The notes under the pieces: generated by a model
What the model was told of the DNA's origin: nothing
Databases searched by the model: none
The model's input: only the letters and a program-made list of their open reading frames with translations
NCBI GenBank assembly: GCA_020632755.1
Contig: JACKEY010000012.1
Coordinates: 120,929 to 184,928, forward strand
Direction: 5' to 3'
Origin: Alphaproteobacteria bacterium
GTDB taxonomy: Bacteria > Myxococcota_A > UBA796 > UBA2385
Length of the DNA: 64,000 bases
Program-made: the position numbers and the translations under genes
Shown: positions 18,316-29,799 of the stretch, one piece after another
Layout: each line of letters opens with the position of its first letter
Position numbering within the stretch: the first letter of the stretch is position 1

Positions 18316-18343
18316 TTGCTGACAAACGCCAGCGAAATACGCT
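18316..18343 (+). promoter_or_regulatory. Candidate promoter for the Rieske gene
   Basis: TTGCTG (18316-18321) and TACGCT (18338-18343) have a 16-bp spacer and lie 26 bp before the Rieske ATG. An additional TGCATC half-site overlaps just upstream (18309-18315 region). Operator 1 lies about 45 bp upstream of the -35 element, so repression might need looping or a second site. Confidence 0.35.
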
Positions 18344-18368
18344 ACGGTCGTCCCGTCCCGAGGTGTCG

Positions 18369-19397
18369 ATGTCTCCCGGCCCCAGCGCGCGCTTTCCCTT
18401 TCCCCACGACCCCGTCGGCTGGTTCTGCCTGGGCCTGGCCGATCAGGTCGCGCCCGGCGCGCTGCAGACCCTCGACCTGTTCGGTCGCCAGACCGTGCTG
18501 TTCCGCGGCCAGGACGGCCAGCTCGGCCTGCTCGACGCCTACTGCCCGCACATGGGCGCCCACTTCGGTCACGGCGGCTGCGTCGACGGCGACCACCTGC
18601 GCTGCCCCTTCCACGACTTCCGCTTCGACCGCGACGGCTCCTGCGTCTCCACCCCCTACGACCACGCCCCTCCCCGCGGCGCCCGGGCCCGCGCATGGCC
18701 GCTCGTCGAGCGCGACGGCCTGCTGTTCGCCTGGCACCACCCCTTCGGCGAGCCCCCCTCCTTCGACCTCCCCGCGCACGACATCTCCGACTGGACCCGC
18801 CTGCGGCTGCACGCCTGGGAGCTCGACAGCCACCCCCAGGAGATCAGCGAGAACAGCGTCGACACCGGGCACTTCGCCGCCGTGCACAGCTACCGCGAGC
18901 TCGAGGTCGTCGAGCCGCTGCAGGTCGACGGCCCGGTCCTGCGCACGACCTACGCCTTCTCGCGCAGCGCCCGCGAGTTCGGCATCCGCGGCGACATCCG
19001 GCTGACCATCCGCATCCAGGTCCTGGGCCTCGGGGTGTCGATCGTGGACACGACCGCCGACCGGCTGCCGCTGCGCACCCGGCAGTTCGTGCTGCCGACG
19101 CCGACCGCCGACGGCCGCGTGAAGCTGCGCATCGGCATCCACATGCAGCGGCCGGAGCGCTGGCGGGCCCTCTCTCCCGCGCTGGCCCTGCTGCCCGGGC
19201 CCGTGGCCGAGCTCGCCGTCGGCCACGGCACGCTCAAGCTCTACGCCCACGAGGTCGCCCAGGACCTCGACGTCTGGAAGAACAAGATCTACGTGCACCC
19301 GCCCCGGCTGGCGAAGGGCGATGGCCCCGTCGGCCGCTACCGGGCGTGGTGCCGGCAGTTCTACCCGCACATGGAAGATGCCGTCGCGGCCCGGTAA
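18369..19397 (+). CDS. Rieske non-haem iron oxygenase in the box cluster
   Basis: A 342-residue oxygenase alpha-subunit type protein. The Rieske [2Fe-2S] ligands are CPH (about 59-61) and CPFH (about 79-82). The mononuclear iron site follows the pattern ENSVDTGHFAAVH near residues 161-173 (Asp and two His). The C-terminal domain recalls KshA/Neverland-type sterol oxygenases more than benzoate dioxygenases, but the substrate cannot be read. ATG 18369 gives a normal N-terminus. It is flanked on both sides by BoxR-type operators, so it is probably co-regulated with benzoyl-CoA breakdown. No ferredoxin or reductase partner is adjacent. Confidence 0.85.
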   Translation: MSPGPSARFPFPHDPVGWFCLGLADQVAPGALQTLDLFGRQTVLFRGQDGQLGLLDAYCPHMGAHFGHGGCVDGDHLRCPFHDFRFDRDGSCVSTPYDHAPPRGARARAWPLVERDGLLFAWHHPFGEPPSFDLPAHDISDWTRLRLHAWELDSHPQEISENSVDTGHFAAVHSYRELEVVEPLQVDGPVLRTTYAFSRSAREFGIRGDIRLTIRIQVLGLGVSIVDTTADRLPLRTRQFVLPTPTADGRVKLRIGIHMQRPERWRALSPALALLPGPVAELAVGHGTLKLYAHEVAQDLDVWKNKIYVHPPRLAKGDGPVGRYRAWCRQFYPHMEDAVAAR

Positions 19398-19413
19398 CGC
19401 ACTATAGTGCATC
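19397..19413. promoter_or_regulatory. BoxR operator candidate 2
   Basis: ACGCACTATAGTGCATC contains the perfect 12-bp palindrome GCACTATAGTGC. It begins at the last base of the Rieske stop codon, upstream of boxC. Sixteen of 17 positions match operator 1, and such identity in two places within 1.2 kb supports one regulator. Confidence 0.65.
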
Positions 19414-19436
19414 CTGACCGGCTGGTAGCCGCCGGT

Positions 19437-19451
19437 TGCATGCAGTATACT
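19437..19451 (+). promoter_or_regulatory. Candidate boxC promoter region
   Basis: TGCATGCA (19437-19444) is immediately followed by TATACT (19446-19451), a strong -10 candidate. No clear -35 element is present at 17 bp. The TGCA palindrome could be a further BoxR contact. The 217-bp gap between the Rieske gene and boxC otherwise shows only a weak purine-rich ribosome binding site before boxC. Confidence 0.35.
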
Positions 19452-19614
19452 TCCCGAGTCACGGGCGTCCTCCCCGTCCGCCCGTGGTGCATCGGGACGT
19501 CGCCGCCTGCCCGCGGGCCGCGACTCCCGGCGGACGGCGCCTCCTGGCCGTTCGCGCCCCCCGGAAGACCGCGTCCGCGCCTCCTCCTCGTCCCCAGCCC
19601 CCGAGAGCGTCCCC

Positions 19615-21288
<1,674 letters not shown>

Positions 21289-21325
21289 TCCCTGCCCAGC
21301 GCCCCCAAGCCCCCGGAGCCCTCCC

Positions 21326-22747
<1,422 letters not shown>

Positions 22748-22767
22748 GCACCGGCCCAGGAGCGACG

Positions 22768-23190
22768 ATGTCCCGCGATCCCCGCTGCCCCTGTCGCTCG
22801 GGCCGCAGGTACCGCCGCTGCTGCCAGCCCCTGCACCAGGGGCGGGCAGCGCCGTCGCCGGAAGCGCTGATGCGCAGCCGGTTCGCCGCCTATGCCCTGG
22901 GCGACGTCGCCTACATCGTCGCCACGACCGACCCGTCCGGGCCCCAGTGGGGAGCGGACGAAGGGGCGTGGCGCGCCGACATCGAGCGCTTCTGCGCATC
23001 GACCCGGTTCGTCGGTCTGCGGGTCGAGGAGAGCGGCGAGGAGGAGGGCGGCGAGGGCTTCGTCGTCTTCCACGCCACCCTCGAGCAGGCCGGTCCCCGA
23101 GGAGCGCTCCAGGACGCCAGCTTCGGCGAGCGCAGCCGGTTCCGCCGGGTGGACGGACGGTGGCGCTACTGGGGGGGCGAGCGGCGGTGA
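22768..23190 (+). CDS. YchJ-like protein with SEC-C zinc motif (UPF0225)
   Basis: A 140-residue protein. The N-terminus CPCRSGRRYRRCCQPLH carries the C-x-C-x8-C-C zinc-binding SEC-C motif, followed by the YchJ middle domain with MRSRFAAYALGDVAYIV. AGGAG lies 7 bases before ATG 22768. The family is widespread and its function is unclear; the SEC-C motif is thought to mediate protein contacts. The gene begins 20 bp after boxB, so it could be transcribed with it, but no functional link is known. Confidence 0.85.
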   Translation: MSRDPRCPCRSGRRYRRCCQPLHQGRAAPSPEALMRSRFAAYALGDVAYIVATTDPSGPQWGADEGAWRADIERFCASTRFVGLRVEESGEEEGGEGFVVFHATLEQAGPRGALQDASFGERSRFRRVDGRWRYWGGERR

Positions 23191-23215
23191 TCGCGCCGCA
23201 GGGCAGAGCGAGTCT

Positions 23216-23905
23216 CTACGCCCCCAGGTGGCCGTTCTTCTTCGCCCGCCGCCAGGCCACCAGGTAGGCGCCCCACACGAACACCACGAGCGCGCCCCAG
23301 AAGCAGCCGCCGAAGACCACCGTCCAGTCGTCCCCGAAGATCGCCGCCCCCACGCAGATGAGCGCGAACACGGCGGGCACCGACGACAGCACCGCGAAGA
23401 TCTTCGCGAGCTTCCGGCCCTCCCAGAGCGGCTGCCCCGCCGGCCAGTCGGACAGCCAGCGGGTCAGGTCCTGGGCGGGCTTCGCCTGGATCGTGACCTG
23501 GTCCTCGCCCCGGCGCAGCAGGGTCAGCCGGTTGCCGGCGACCAGGGGCTTGTCTCCCGACAGCGCGCCCACCCGCTCGGTGCCGTCCCCGCGCTGGAAC
23601 AGCAGCCCGTGCTCGATGGCGGCGCCGATCACCGCTTCGTCGAAGGCGCCCGGGCCCTCGGCCGCCGCCGCGTGGAAGCTCCACGTGCCGTCTTTGTAGA
23701 TCGTCGTGACGCCGGCCCCGGCCTTCACCACCTCGTTGAGCATGAAGGTCGGGCTGCGGGTCGGCAGGAAGGCGGCGTAGTGCCCGCGCAGCAGCACGAT
23801 CCCCTTCTGGAAGGACGTCGCGCTCAAGATGCGCTGGGCGGGGAGCTGCAGGTGGGCGACGGGCGGCATGCCTGCCACCGTGCCCCAGCGGGCGGTCGAC
23901 GGCAA
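23216..23905 (-). CDS. Membrane-anchored protein of unknown function
   Basis: A 229-residue protein. Most of the chain is soluble and beta-rich; two adjacent hydrophobic helices (about residues 167-187 and 192-215) end in a short basic tail (RRAKKNGHLGA), which implies a C-terminal membrane anchor with the tail in the cytoplasm. An internal ATG at 23869 (residue 13) would also be a sensible start. It is divergent from the LysM gene, with 46 bp between them. Not recognised. Confidence 0.6.
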   Translation of the reverse strand: MPSTARWGTVAGMPPVAHLQLPAQRILSATSFQKGIVLLRGHYAAFLPTRSPTFMLNEVVKAGAGVTTIYKDGTWSFHAAAAEGPGAFDEAVIGAAIEHGLLFQRGDGTERVGALSGDKPLVAGNRLTLLRRGEDQVTIQAKPAQDLTRWLSDWPAGQPLWEGRKLAKIFAVLSSVPAVFALICVGAAIFGDDWTVVFGGCFWGALVVFVWGAYLVAWRRAKKNGHLGA

Positions 23906-23951
23906 CGCGGGCGGCTACAGGCAAGGGGTCCCCCTCACCCGGAGCCTCCTC

Positions 23952-24563
23952 ATGGGCATCTTCGACTTCGTGTCCTCCGCCGGCCGCAAGATCACCGGCG
24001 ACGCCGCCACCGTCCTCGCCGAGAACCTGCACGGCCTCGACCTGCCGACCGACGACGTCGAGGTCTCCTTCCACGACGGCAAGGCCGTGCTGTCCGGCAA
24101 GGTGCCCGACCGGGAGACCGCCGAGAAGCTCGTCCTGGCGCTCGGCAACCACGAAGGCGTCGGCCAGGTCGAAGAGACCCTCGAGGTCGCCGACGACAGC
24201 GGCCCCGCCACCACCTGGGTCACCGTGCAGAAGGGCGACACCCTGTCGGGCATCAGCCTGCGCATCTACGGCGTCTACCACCTGTACAACATGATCTTCG
24301 GGGCCAACCAGCCGCTCATCCAGGACGCCGACGAGATCTTCCCCGGCATGGTGCTGCGCATCCCGCCCGGCCCGAACTCCGTCCCGCACACCGTCAAGAA
24401 GGGCGAGACGCTCAGCAAGATCGCGAAGTGGTGGACCGGAGACGCGTCCTTCTACAAGGCCATCTTCGAGGCCAACCGCGACCAGCTGGACGACCCGAAC
24501 AAGATCGAGATCGGCCAGGTGCTGAAGATCCCCTGCAAGCAGCCGGCCCAGCCCATCGCCTGA
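23952..24563 (+). CDS. Double LysM protein with BON-like N-terminal domain
   Basis: A 203-residue protein. MGIFDFVSSAGRKI and the following 75 residues resemble the BON domain of YgaU/Kbp-type proteins, then two LysM domains follow (TWVTVQKGDTLSGIS, about 93-143, and HTVKKGETLSKIAKWW, about 149-197). LysM binds peptidoglycan or glycans; in Kbp the protein binds potassium. No signal peptide is seen, as in YgaU. ATG 23952 is chosen because MGIFDF is the conserved family start. The two LysM copies are one more than the usual single copy in Kbp. Confidence 0.8.
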   Translation: MGIFDFVSSAGRKITGDAATVLAENLHGLDLPTDDVEVSFHDGKAVLSGKVPDRETAEKLVLALGNHEGVGQVEETLEVADDSGPATTWVTVQKGDTLSGISLRIYGVYHLYNMIFGANQPLIQDADEIFPGMVLRIPPGPNSVPHTVKKGETLSKIAKWWTGDASFYKAIFEANRDQLDDPNKIEIGQVLKIPCKQPAQPIA

Positions 24564-24576
24564 GGCGCGGACGGAC

Positions 24577-25566
24577 TCAGTCCTCGCCGCCCGCCTGCTT
24601 CTTCATCCAGTCGATCGCCGCGCCGCAGCGCCGGGTGAGCTCCTCGGAGAGCACCTTGGCGCGGGCTTCGGCGGTGCGGGCCTGGCTGGCCAGGCCTTCG
24701 GCCAGGGTGGCGACGCGCTGGTCCAGCGCCGCGGCGGTCACGGCCTCGCGGGACCGGCGGGCGTAGCGACCCGCCAGGATCTCGGCGAAGGCATCGCCCT
24801 TGGCCCAGGTGCGCAGCTCGCCGACCCGCTCCTCGACCGGCGGGTGGCGGGAGAACCAGCCCTCCAGCGCCTCGACCGCGTCGGCGGCCAGCGGGGTCAC
24901 CTTCGAGATCTTCTCGCGCCGCTCGAGCTTCGCGAGCTCGACCCCTGCGTGGGCGCGCTCCAGCACGTCGACGACCGGGCGCACGTCCTGGACGACCAAC
25001 AGGCTGGCGCGGTCGGCCGACAGCTCGCTCTTGCGGTCCCACTCCTGCAGGGCGAGCACCACCGGCAGGGTCAGCACCAGGTTCACGCCGGTGCCCAGCA
25101 CCCACCAGCGGCCGGCCTCGAGCATCCGGACCAGGGTCTTCCAGGTCACGTGGCCCGACAGCACGTGGCCGAGCTCGTGGGCGAGCACCACGGCCAGCTG
25201 CTCTTCGGGCAGGCGTGTGGTGCCGTCGGTCAGGAACACCGTCGGGCGGTGCAGCCCCGTCGTGTAGCCGTTGATGCCCTTGTCCTCGGTCACGTAGAGC
25301 GGGATCGGCTCGGGCGCGTCCAGGATGCGCTGGATGCGGATCCACAGCCGGTCCAGCCGTGGGTCGTGGTCCGCGGCCGGCTTCGCCTTGCGCCGCAGTC
25401 GCTCGACGTGCAGCCCGTCCTGCAGCTTGCCGACGGTCAGGCGGGCCAGCCCGTCGAAGCCCGGCACCGCGCGCAAGGCATCCAGGGCCGCGCGGTCGCC
25501 GGGGTGCTCCCAGGCGGTCGGGTCGATGCGGGGGAAGCGCTGGTGGATGGGGACCTCCTCCCTCAA
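24577..25566 (-). CDS. M48-family zinc metallopeptidase
   Basis: A 329-residue protein. The zinc motif HELGHVLSGH lies near residue 129 and the third ligand is in ELSADRAS near residue 184. Two hydrophobic stretches around residues 150-172 (WWVLGTGVNLVLTLPVVLAL) suggest a membrane hairpin, as in HtpX/M48B peptidases. The C-terminus has the RHPPVEERV motif, common after the M48 core. It is convergent with the LysM gene, 13 bp apart. Its role is probably proteolysis of membrane or periplasmic proteins; the substrate is unknown. Confidence 0.85.
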   Translation of the reverse strand: MREEVPIHQRFPRIDPTAWEHPGDRAALDALRAVPGFDGLARLTVGKLQDGLHVERLRRKAKPAADHDPRLDRLWIRIQRILDAPEPIPLYVTEDKGINGYTTGLHRPTVFLTDGTTRLPEEQLAVVLAHELGHVLSGHVTWKTLVRMLEAGRWWVLGTGVNLVLTLPVVLALQEWDRKSELSADRASLLVVQDVRPVVDVLERAHAGVELAKLERREKISKVTPLAADAVEALEGWFSRHPPVEERVGELRTWAKGDAFAEILAGRYARRSREAVTAAALDQRVATLAEGLASQARTAEARAKVLSEELTRRCGAAIDWMKKQAGGED

Positions 25567-25599
25567 CCTGCCCGCGTCGGCGGACAGGGCAAGCGGGGC

Positions 25600-26196
25600 T
25601 CAGAAGTCGGCGAGCATGCTGGCCTTCTTCGCCTCGTACTCCTCTTCCGTCAGGATCCCGGCCTCGAAGGCTTCCTTGAGCTGGGCCAGGCGCTCCTTCA
25701 GGCTGGCGTTGCCCTGGTGGGCCGCGACCTTCTCCTCGCGCTTGCGCTTGTAGGCCTTCTTGAACATGTCGCGGAGCTCGTCGGGCTCGACCCCGCGGCC
25801 CTGCCGGAAGTAGTGGTCGCTGACCTCGCCGACCGCCCAGGTCAGCGAGAAGGCCATGGCCGGCGCGGCGACCCAGCCGGCGAAGGGCACGAGCTTGGCG
25901 GACGACACGATCAGGTTCTGGGCGAGGATGCTGGCGCCGAAGGTGCTCAGGATCTCCAGCACGCTCTTCTTGTCGAGGGTGTGGCCGTGCACGCGGCCGA
26001 TGGCCTGCACCATGCCGATCTGGATGGGGGAGATGAGGACCAGGTCGAGGAGGGGGAAGGGCTGGATGGCGGCGGCGGCCGAGGCGGCAGCGCCCATCTC
26101 GATGACCTCCTGGATGGCCTGGCGGCGCTCGTCGTCGGAGGCGTCGCTGTAGTCGCCGTCGAGGACGCGGCGGAAGGTCTCTGCGTAGGAGGACAC
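25600..26196 (-). CDS. DUF697-like membrane protein with C-terminal SHOCT domain
   Basis: A 198-residue protein. The central hydrophobic region (about 35-130, with IQPFPLLDLVLISPIQIGM and VPFAGWVAAPAMAFSLTW) resembles the DUF697 domain often linked to small GTPases. The last 34 residues (LKERLAQLKEAFEAGILTEE) are a SHOCT oligomerisation motif. GTG 26196 has a GGAGA about 6 bases upstream and gives an N-terminus without overlap into proB. It sits 33 bp downstream of the M48 peptidase start, on the same strand, so the two may form an operon. Confidence 0.72.
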   Translation of the reverse strand: MSSYAETFRRVLDGDYSDASDDERRQAIQEVIEMGAAASAAAAIQPFPLLDLVLISPIQIGMVQAIGRVHGHTLDKKSVLEILSTFGASILAQNLIVSSAKLVPFAGWVAAPAMAFSLTWAVGEVSDHYFRQGRGVEPDELRDMFKKAYKRKREEKVAAHQGNASLKERLAQLKEAFEAGILTEEEYEAKKASMLADF

Positions 26197-26304
26197 GGGA
26201 TCTCCGGGGTGGGGCGCCGCGACAACGGCCGTCGGTCGGGCCAGCTTACGGCGGGGCCCCCGCGGGTGTTGCCGCTGCGCCGCCGTACGCGGTAGGTCCG
26301 CCCG

Positions 26305-27456
26305 ATGTCCACTGCATCGGCCCACCGCCCCGCGCTCGCCGCCGCCCGCCGGGTGGTGGTGAAGCTCGGCACCCGCGTGCTCACCCACGACGACGGGCGC
26401 ATCGCCCTGGCCCGGCTGTTCGCGACCGTCGAGTCGGTCGCCCGCGCCTGGGACGACGGGCGGCAGGTCATCGTGGTCAGCAGCGGTGCGGTGGGGCTCG
26501 GGCGCACGGCCCTGGGCCTGGCCGAGAGCCCGACCGACCTCGCCCTGCGCCAGGCCTGCGCCGCCGCCGGCCAGGTGCGGCTGATGGGGCTGTGGGAGAG
26601 CGGCTTCTCGCGGCTGTCGCGGCCCTGCGCCCAGGTGCTGCTGACGCAGTCGGACTTCGACCACCGCCGCCGCTACCTGGAGCTGCGCCAGGCGATGGAA
26701 GCGCTGCTGGCCCACGGCGCGGTGCCGGTGGTCAACGAGAACGACGTGGTGAGCACGGCCGAGCTGGCCTTCGTCGACGGCGCAGACCACCCGGTGTTCG
26801 GCGACAACGACCGGCTGTCGGCGCTGGTCGCCGCCAAGCTCGACGCCGAGCTGCTGGTGCTGCTGACCGACGTGCCCGGGGTCTACGACCGCGACCCGCG
26901 CATGGACCCGGACGCGCGGCTGCTCTCCGAGCTCGGCCCGACCGAAGACGTGGACGCCGGCGGAGCGCGCTCGGCGGCCAGCCGCGGCGGCATGCGCAGC
27001 AAGGTGGACGCGGCGCGGGTCGCCGCCCTGGCCGGCTGTCACGCGGTCATCGCGGACGGCCGCGACGTGGGCACCCTGGACGCCGTGCTGGCCGGCGACG
27101 CCGTCGGCACCTGGGTCCACGCCGCGCCCGGGCTGTCGGCGCGCAAGCGCTGGGTGGCCTTCGCGACCGCCCCGCGGGGCCTGCTGCACCTGGACGCCGG
27201 CGCGGTGCGCGCGGTCTGCGAGCGCGGCGCCAGCCTGCTGGCGATCGGCGTCACCCGGGTCGAGGGCGACTTCGCCGCCGGCGACGTGGTGCTGCTGCTC
27301 GGCCCCGACGGCGCCGAGATCGGCCGCGGCGCGGTGCACGTCGACGCCGACGCGGCCCGGGCCTGGGCCAGCGGGGCGACCCCGCCCGAGGTCCGCCGCC
27401 ACCACGCCCTGGTCCACCGCAACCAGCTGGTCGTGCTCGCCCCGGAGACGCCGTGA
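26305..27456 (+). CDS. proB: Glutamate 5-kinase ProB
   Basis: A 383-residue enzyme that phosphorylates L-glutamate in the first step of proline synthesis. The amino acid kinase domain starts with VVVKLGTRVL, then VVSSGAVGLG, NENDVV, FGDNDRLSALVA and LLTDVPGVYDRDP. A C-terminal PUA domain (about 285-380) is present as in the long ProB form, which is usually feedback-inhibited by proline. The proB stop overlaps the proA start (GTGA). It is the first gene of an unbroken seven-gene strand that continues to 33657. Confidence 0.94.
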   Translation: MSTASAHRPALAAARRVVVKLGTRVLTHDDGRIALARLFATVESVARAWDDGRQVIVVSSGAVGLGRTALGLAESPTDLALRQACAAAGQVRLMGLWESGFSRLSRPCAQVLLTQSDFDHRRRYLELRQAMEALLAHGAVPVVNENDVVSTAELAFVDGADHPVFGDNDRLSALVAAKLDAELLVLLTDVPGVYDRDPRMDPDARLLSELGPTEDVDAGGARSAASRGGMRSKVDAARVAALAGCHAVIADGRDVGTLDAVLAGDAVGTWVHAAPGLSARKRWVAFATAPRGLLHLDAGAVRAVCERGASLLAIGVTRVEGDFAAGDVVLLLGPDGAEIGRGAVHVDADAARAWASGATPPEVRRHHALVHRNQLVVLAPETP

Positions 27457-28787
27457 ACCGCACAGAGTCCGCCACCGCAGGGTCCGCCGTTGCAGGGTCC
27501 GCCGCTGCGGTCGCCCGCCGGGCCCGCGCCGCCGGCCGCGCCGCCGCGGCCGCGCCGGCCGAAGCCCGCGTGGCCGCCCTCGACGCGCTCCATCGCCTCC
27601 TCCTCGACCACCAGGACGAGATCCTCGCCGCCAACCAGCGCGACCTGGACCGCGCCGCGGCCGAAGCCCTCGCCCCTCCCCTGCAGAAGCGCCTCGCGCT
27701 GGGCCCCGACAAGCTCGCCACCCTGCGCGACGGCGTGGTCGCCCTGCGGGATCAGCCCGACCCCGTCGGCCGGCTGCTGCGCCGCACCGAGCTCGAGCCC
27801 GGGCTGATCCTGAGCCAGGTGACGGCCCCGATCGGCGCCCTGCTGGTCATCTTCGAGAGCCGGCCCGACGCCGTCGTGCAGATCGGCAGCCTGGCGCTGA
27901 AGAGCGGCAACGCGGTCATCCTGAAGGGCGGGTCGGAAGCGGCCGACAGCAACGCCGTGCTGGTCTCGCTGCTGCGCCGGGCCCTGGCCGAGGCCGGGCT
28001 GCCCGAAGACGCGGTCCAGGGCGTGCAGGGCCGGGACGCGGTCGCCGCCCTGCTGGATCAGGATGCCTGCATCGACCTGGTGATCCCCCGCGGCAGCGGC
28101 GCGCTGGTCCGCAGCATCCAGGAGAACAGCCGCATCCCCGTGCTGGGCCATGCCGAAGGCGTCTGCCACCTGGTGATCGACGCCGCCGCCGACCCGGCGC
28201 GGGCCGCCCACCTCGCGGTCGACGGCAAGTGCACCTACCCGGCGGCCTGCAACGCCACCGAGGCGCTGGTCGTGCTGCGCGGCTTCCTGCCCCAGCTGCC
28301 GGTGGTCGGCGATGCGCTCCGGGCCGCGGGCGTGACCCTGCGCGCCGACGCCGACGCCCGCGCCGTGCTGCCGTGGGCGCAACCGGCCACCGACGCCGAC
28401 CCGGGCACCGAGTACGGCGACCTGACGCTGGGGGTGCACGTCGTCGACGACCTGGACGCGGCCATCGCCTTCGTGCACCGCCACGGCAGCGGCCACACCG
28501 ACGCGATCTGCACGACCGACCCGGACGCCGCCGCCACCTTCCTGGCGCGGGTCGACAGCGCCAGCGTCTTCCATGACGCCAGCACCCGGTTCGCCGACGG
28601 CTTCCGCTACGGGCTGGGGGCCGAGGTCGGCATCAGCACCGGCCGGATCCACGCCCGCGGCCCGGTCGGCGTCGACGGGCTGTTGACCACCCGCTGGCTG
28701 CTGCGCGGCCAGGGCCAGGGTGCGGGCGACTTCGGGCCCGGCGGGCGCCGCTACACGCACCGCAGCTTGCCGATCGACGTACTGTAG
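27453..28787 (+). CDS. proA: Glutamate-5-semialdehyde dehydrogenase ProA
   Basis: A 444-residue NADPH-dependent enzyme that reduces glutamyl phosphate to glutamate 5-semialdehyde. Family motifs include PIGALLVIFESRPDAVVQI, LKGGSEA, the catalytic cysteine in TYPAACNATE, and GLGAEVGISTGRIHARGPVG. An Ala-rich N-terminal extension (about 20 residues) is present. GTG 27453 overlaps the proB stop. Only 4 bp separate its stop from the SGNH hydrolase gene, which ties proline precursor synthesis to the following tailoring genes. Confidence 0.94.
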   Translation: MNRTESATAGSAVAGSAAAVARRARAAGRAAAAAPAEARVAALDALHRLLLDHQDEILAANQRDLDRAAAEALAPPLQKRLALGPDKLATLRDGVVALRDQPDPVGRLLRRTELEPGLILSQVTAPIGALLVIFESRPDAVVQIGSLALKSGNAVILKGGSEAADSNAVLVSLLRRALAEAGLPEDAVQGVQGRDAVAALLDQDACIDLVIPRGSGALVRSIQENSRIPVLGHAEGVCHLVIDAAADPARAAHLAVDGKCTYPAACNATEALVVLRGFLPQLPVVGDALRAAGVTLRADADARAVLPWAQPATDADPGTEYGDLTLGVHVVDDLDAAIAFVHRHGSGHTDAICTTDPDAAATFLARVDSASVFHDASTRFADGFRYGLGAEVGISTGRIHARGPVGVDGLLTTRWLLRGQGQGAGDFGPGGRRYTHRSLPIDVL

Positions 28788-28791
28788 GTCC

Positions 28792-29799
28792 GTGTCCCGC
28801 TCCCTCCGCACCCGCGACCGCATCATCCAGGTGGGTGCCGGCGTCGCCCTGCTCGCCGCGCTGGAGCTGCTCGCCCGGGCCTTCGTGCCGCTGCCGGACC
28901 AGGACCGCTACCTGTTCTTCCGGCTGCACGGCGCCGACGGTTTCGTGGCGCTGCAGCAGGGCATGGACCCGGTCGCCTTCCTGGGGCGGACCCACGCCCT
29001 GCTCGAAGACGACGGCCGCCGGCTGTGGCGGCTGCGGCCCGACCTGGACCTCGACGCCACCTCGCTGAGCATCGGCGCGCCCAGGTCGTGGACGGTGCAC
29101 ACCAACCACGAAGGCTGGCGGGGACCGCTGACGACCGACGTCCCGCCCGCCCAGCCCCCCGTGGTCGCCCTGGGCGACTCCTGCACCTTCGGCTGGGGCG
29201 TGGACGACGACGAGCCCTACCCGGCCGTGCTCGACGGCCTGCTGCCCGACCGCGTGGTGCTCAACCGCGGGGTCCCGGGGTGGAGCAGCGTCCAGGGCGC
29301 CAGCCTGGCCGAGGAGCTGGGTGGCTCGCTGCGGCCGGCCGCCCTCATCATCGCCTTCGGCGCCAACGACGCACACCAGGTCGGCAAGAGCGACGGCGCC
29401 TGGCTCTCCCAGCGCGCCTCGACCGTCGGCCAGCTGCGCCACGCCGTCGCGAAGCTGCGCCTGGTCGCGCTGGCCCGGCACCAGCTGTACCCGGTGTGGG
29501 CCCGGGCCCAGGGTCTGGCCTGGCAGGCCGGCACCACCGAGCCGCGGGTCGACCCCCACGACTTCCGCATCGCGCTGGAGAGCATGATGGATCGGGCGCC
29601 CCGCACCGTGCTGGTCGACGTCTGCGCCAACGACGCCTACCGCCAGGTCATGCAGGCCGCCGCCGACGCCCACCCGACCACGTCGATCATCCACTACGAC
29701 GACGTGCACGGCGAGACCATCGACGGCTGCCACCCGACGCGGCCCGGGCACCACGCCCTGGCCGGCGCGCTGGCCCGCGCCCTGGAGCCGGACCTGTGA
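28792..29799 (+). CDS. SGNH/GDSL-family hydrolase, membrane-anchored
   Basis: A 335-residue protein. One hydrophobic segment near the N-terminus (about residues 13-34) anchors a SGNH esterase domain: ALGDSCTFG (catalytic Ser, near residue 128), a glycine in block II, GANDAH (block III Asn near 190), and DGCHPTRPGH (catalytic Asp/His, near 311-314). All four blocks are intact. Such enzymes remove or move acyl groups on glycans, lipids or small molecules. GTG 28792 follows proA by 4 bp, and its stop overlaps the next GTG. The substrate is unknown. Confidence 0.85.
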   Translation: MSRSLRTRDRIIQVGAGVALLAALELLARAFVPLPDQDRYLFFRLHGADGFVALQQGMDPVAFLGRTHALLEDDGRRLWRLRPDLDLDATSLSIGAPRSWTVHTNHEGWRGPLTTDVPPAQPPVVALGDSCTFGWGVDDDEPYPAVLDGLLPDRVVLNRGVPGWSSVQGASLAEELGGSLRPAALIIAFGANDAHQVGKSDGAWLSQRASTVGQLRHAVAKLRLVALARHQLYPVWARAQGLAWQAGTTEPRVDPHDFRIALESMMDRAPRTVLVDVCANDAYRQVMQAAADAHPTTSIIHYDDVHGETIDGCHPTRPGHHALAGALARALEPDL

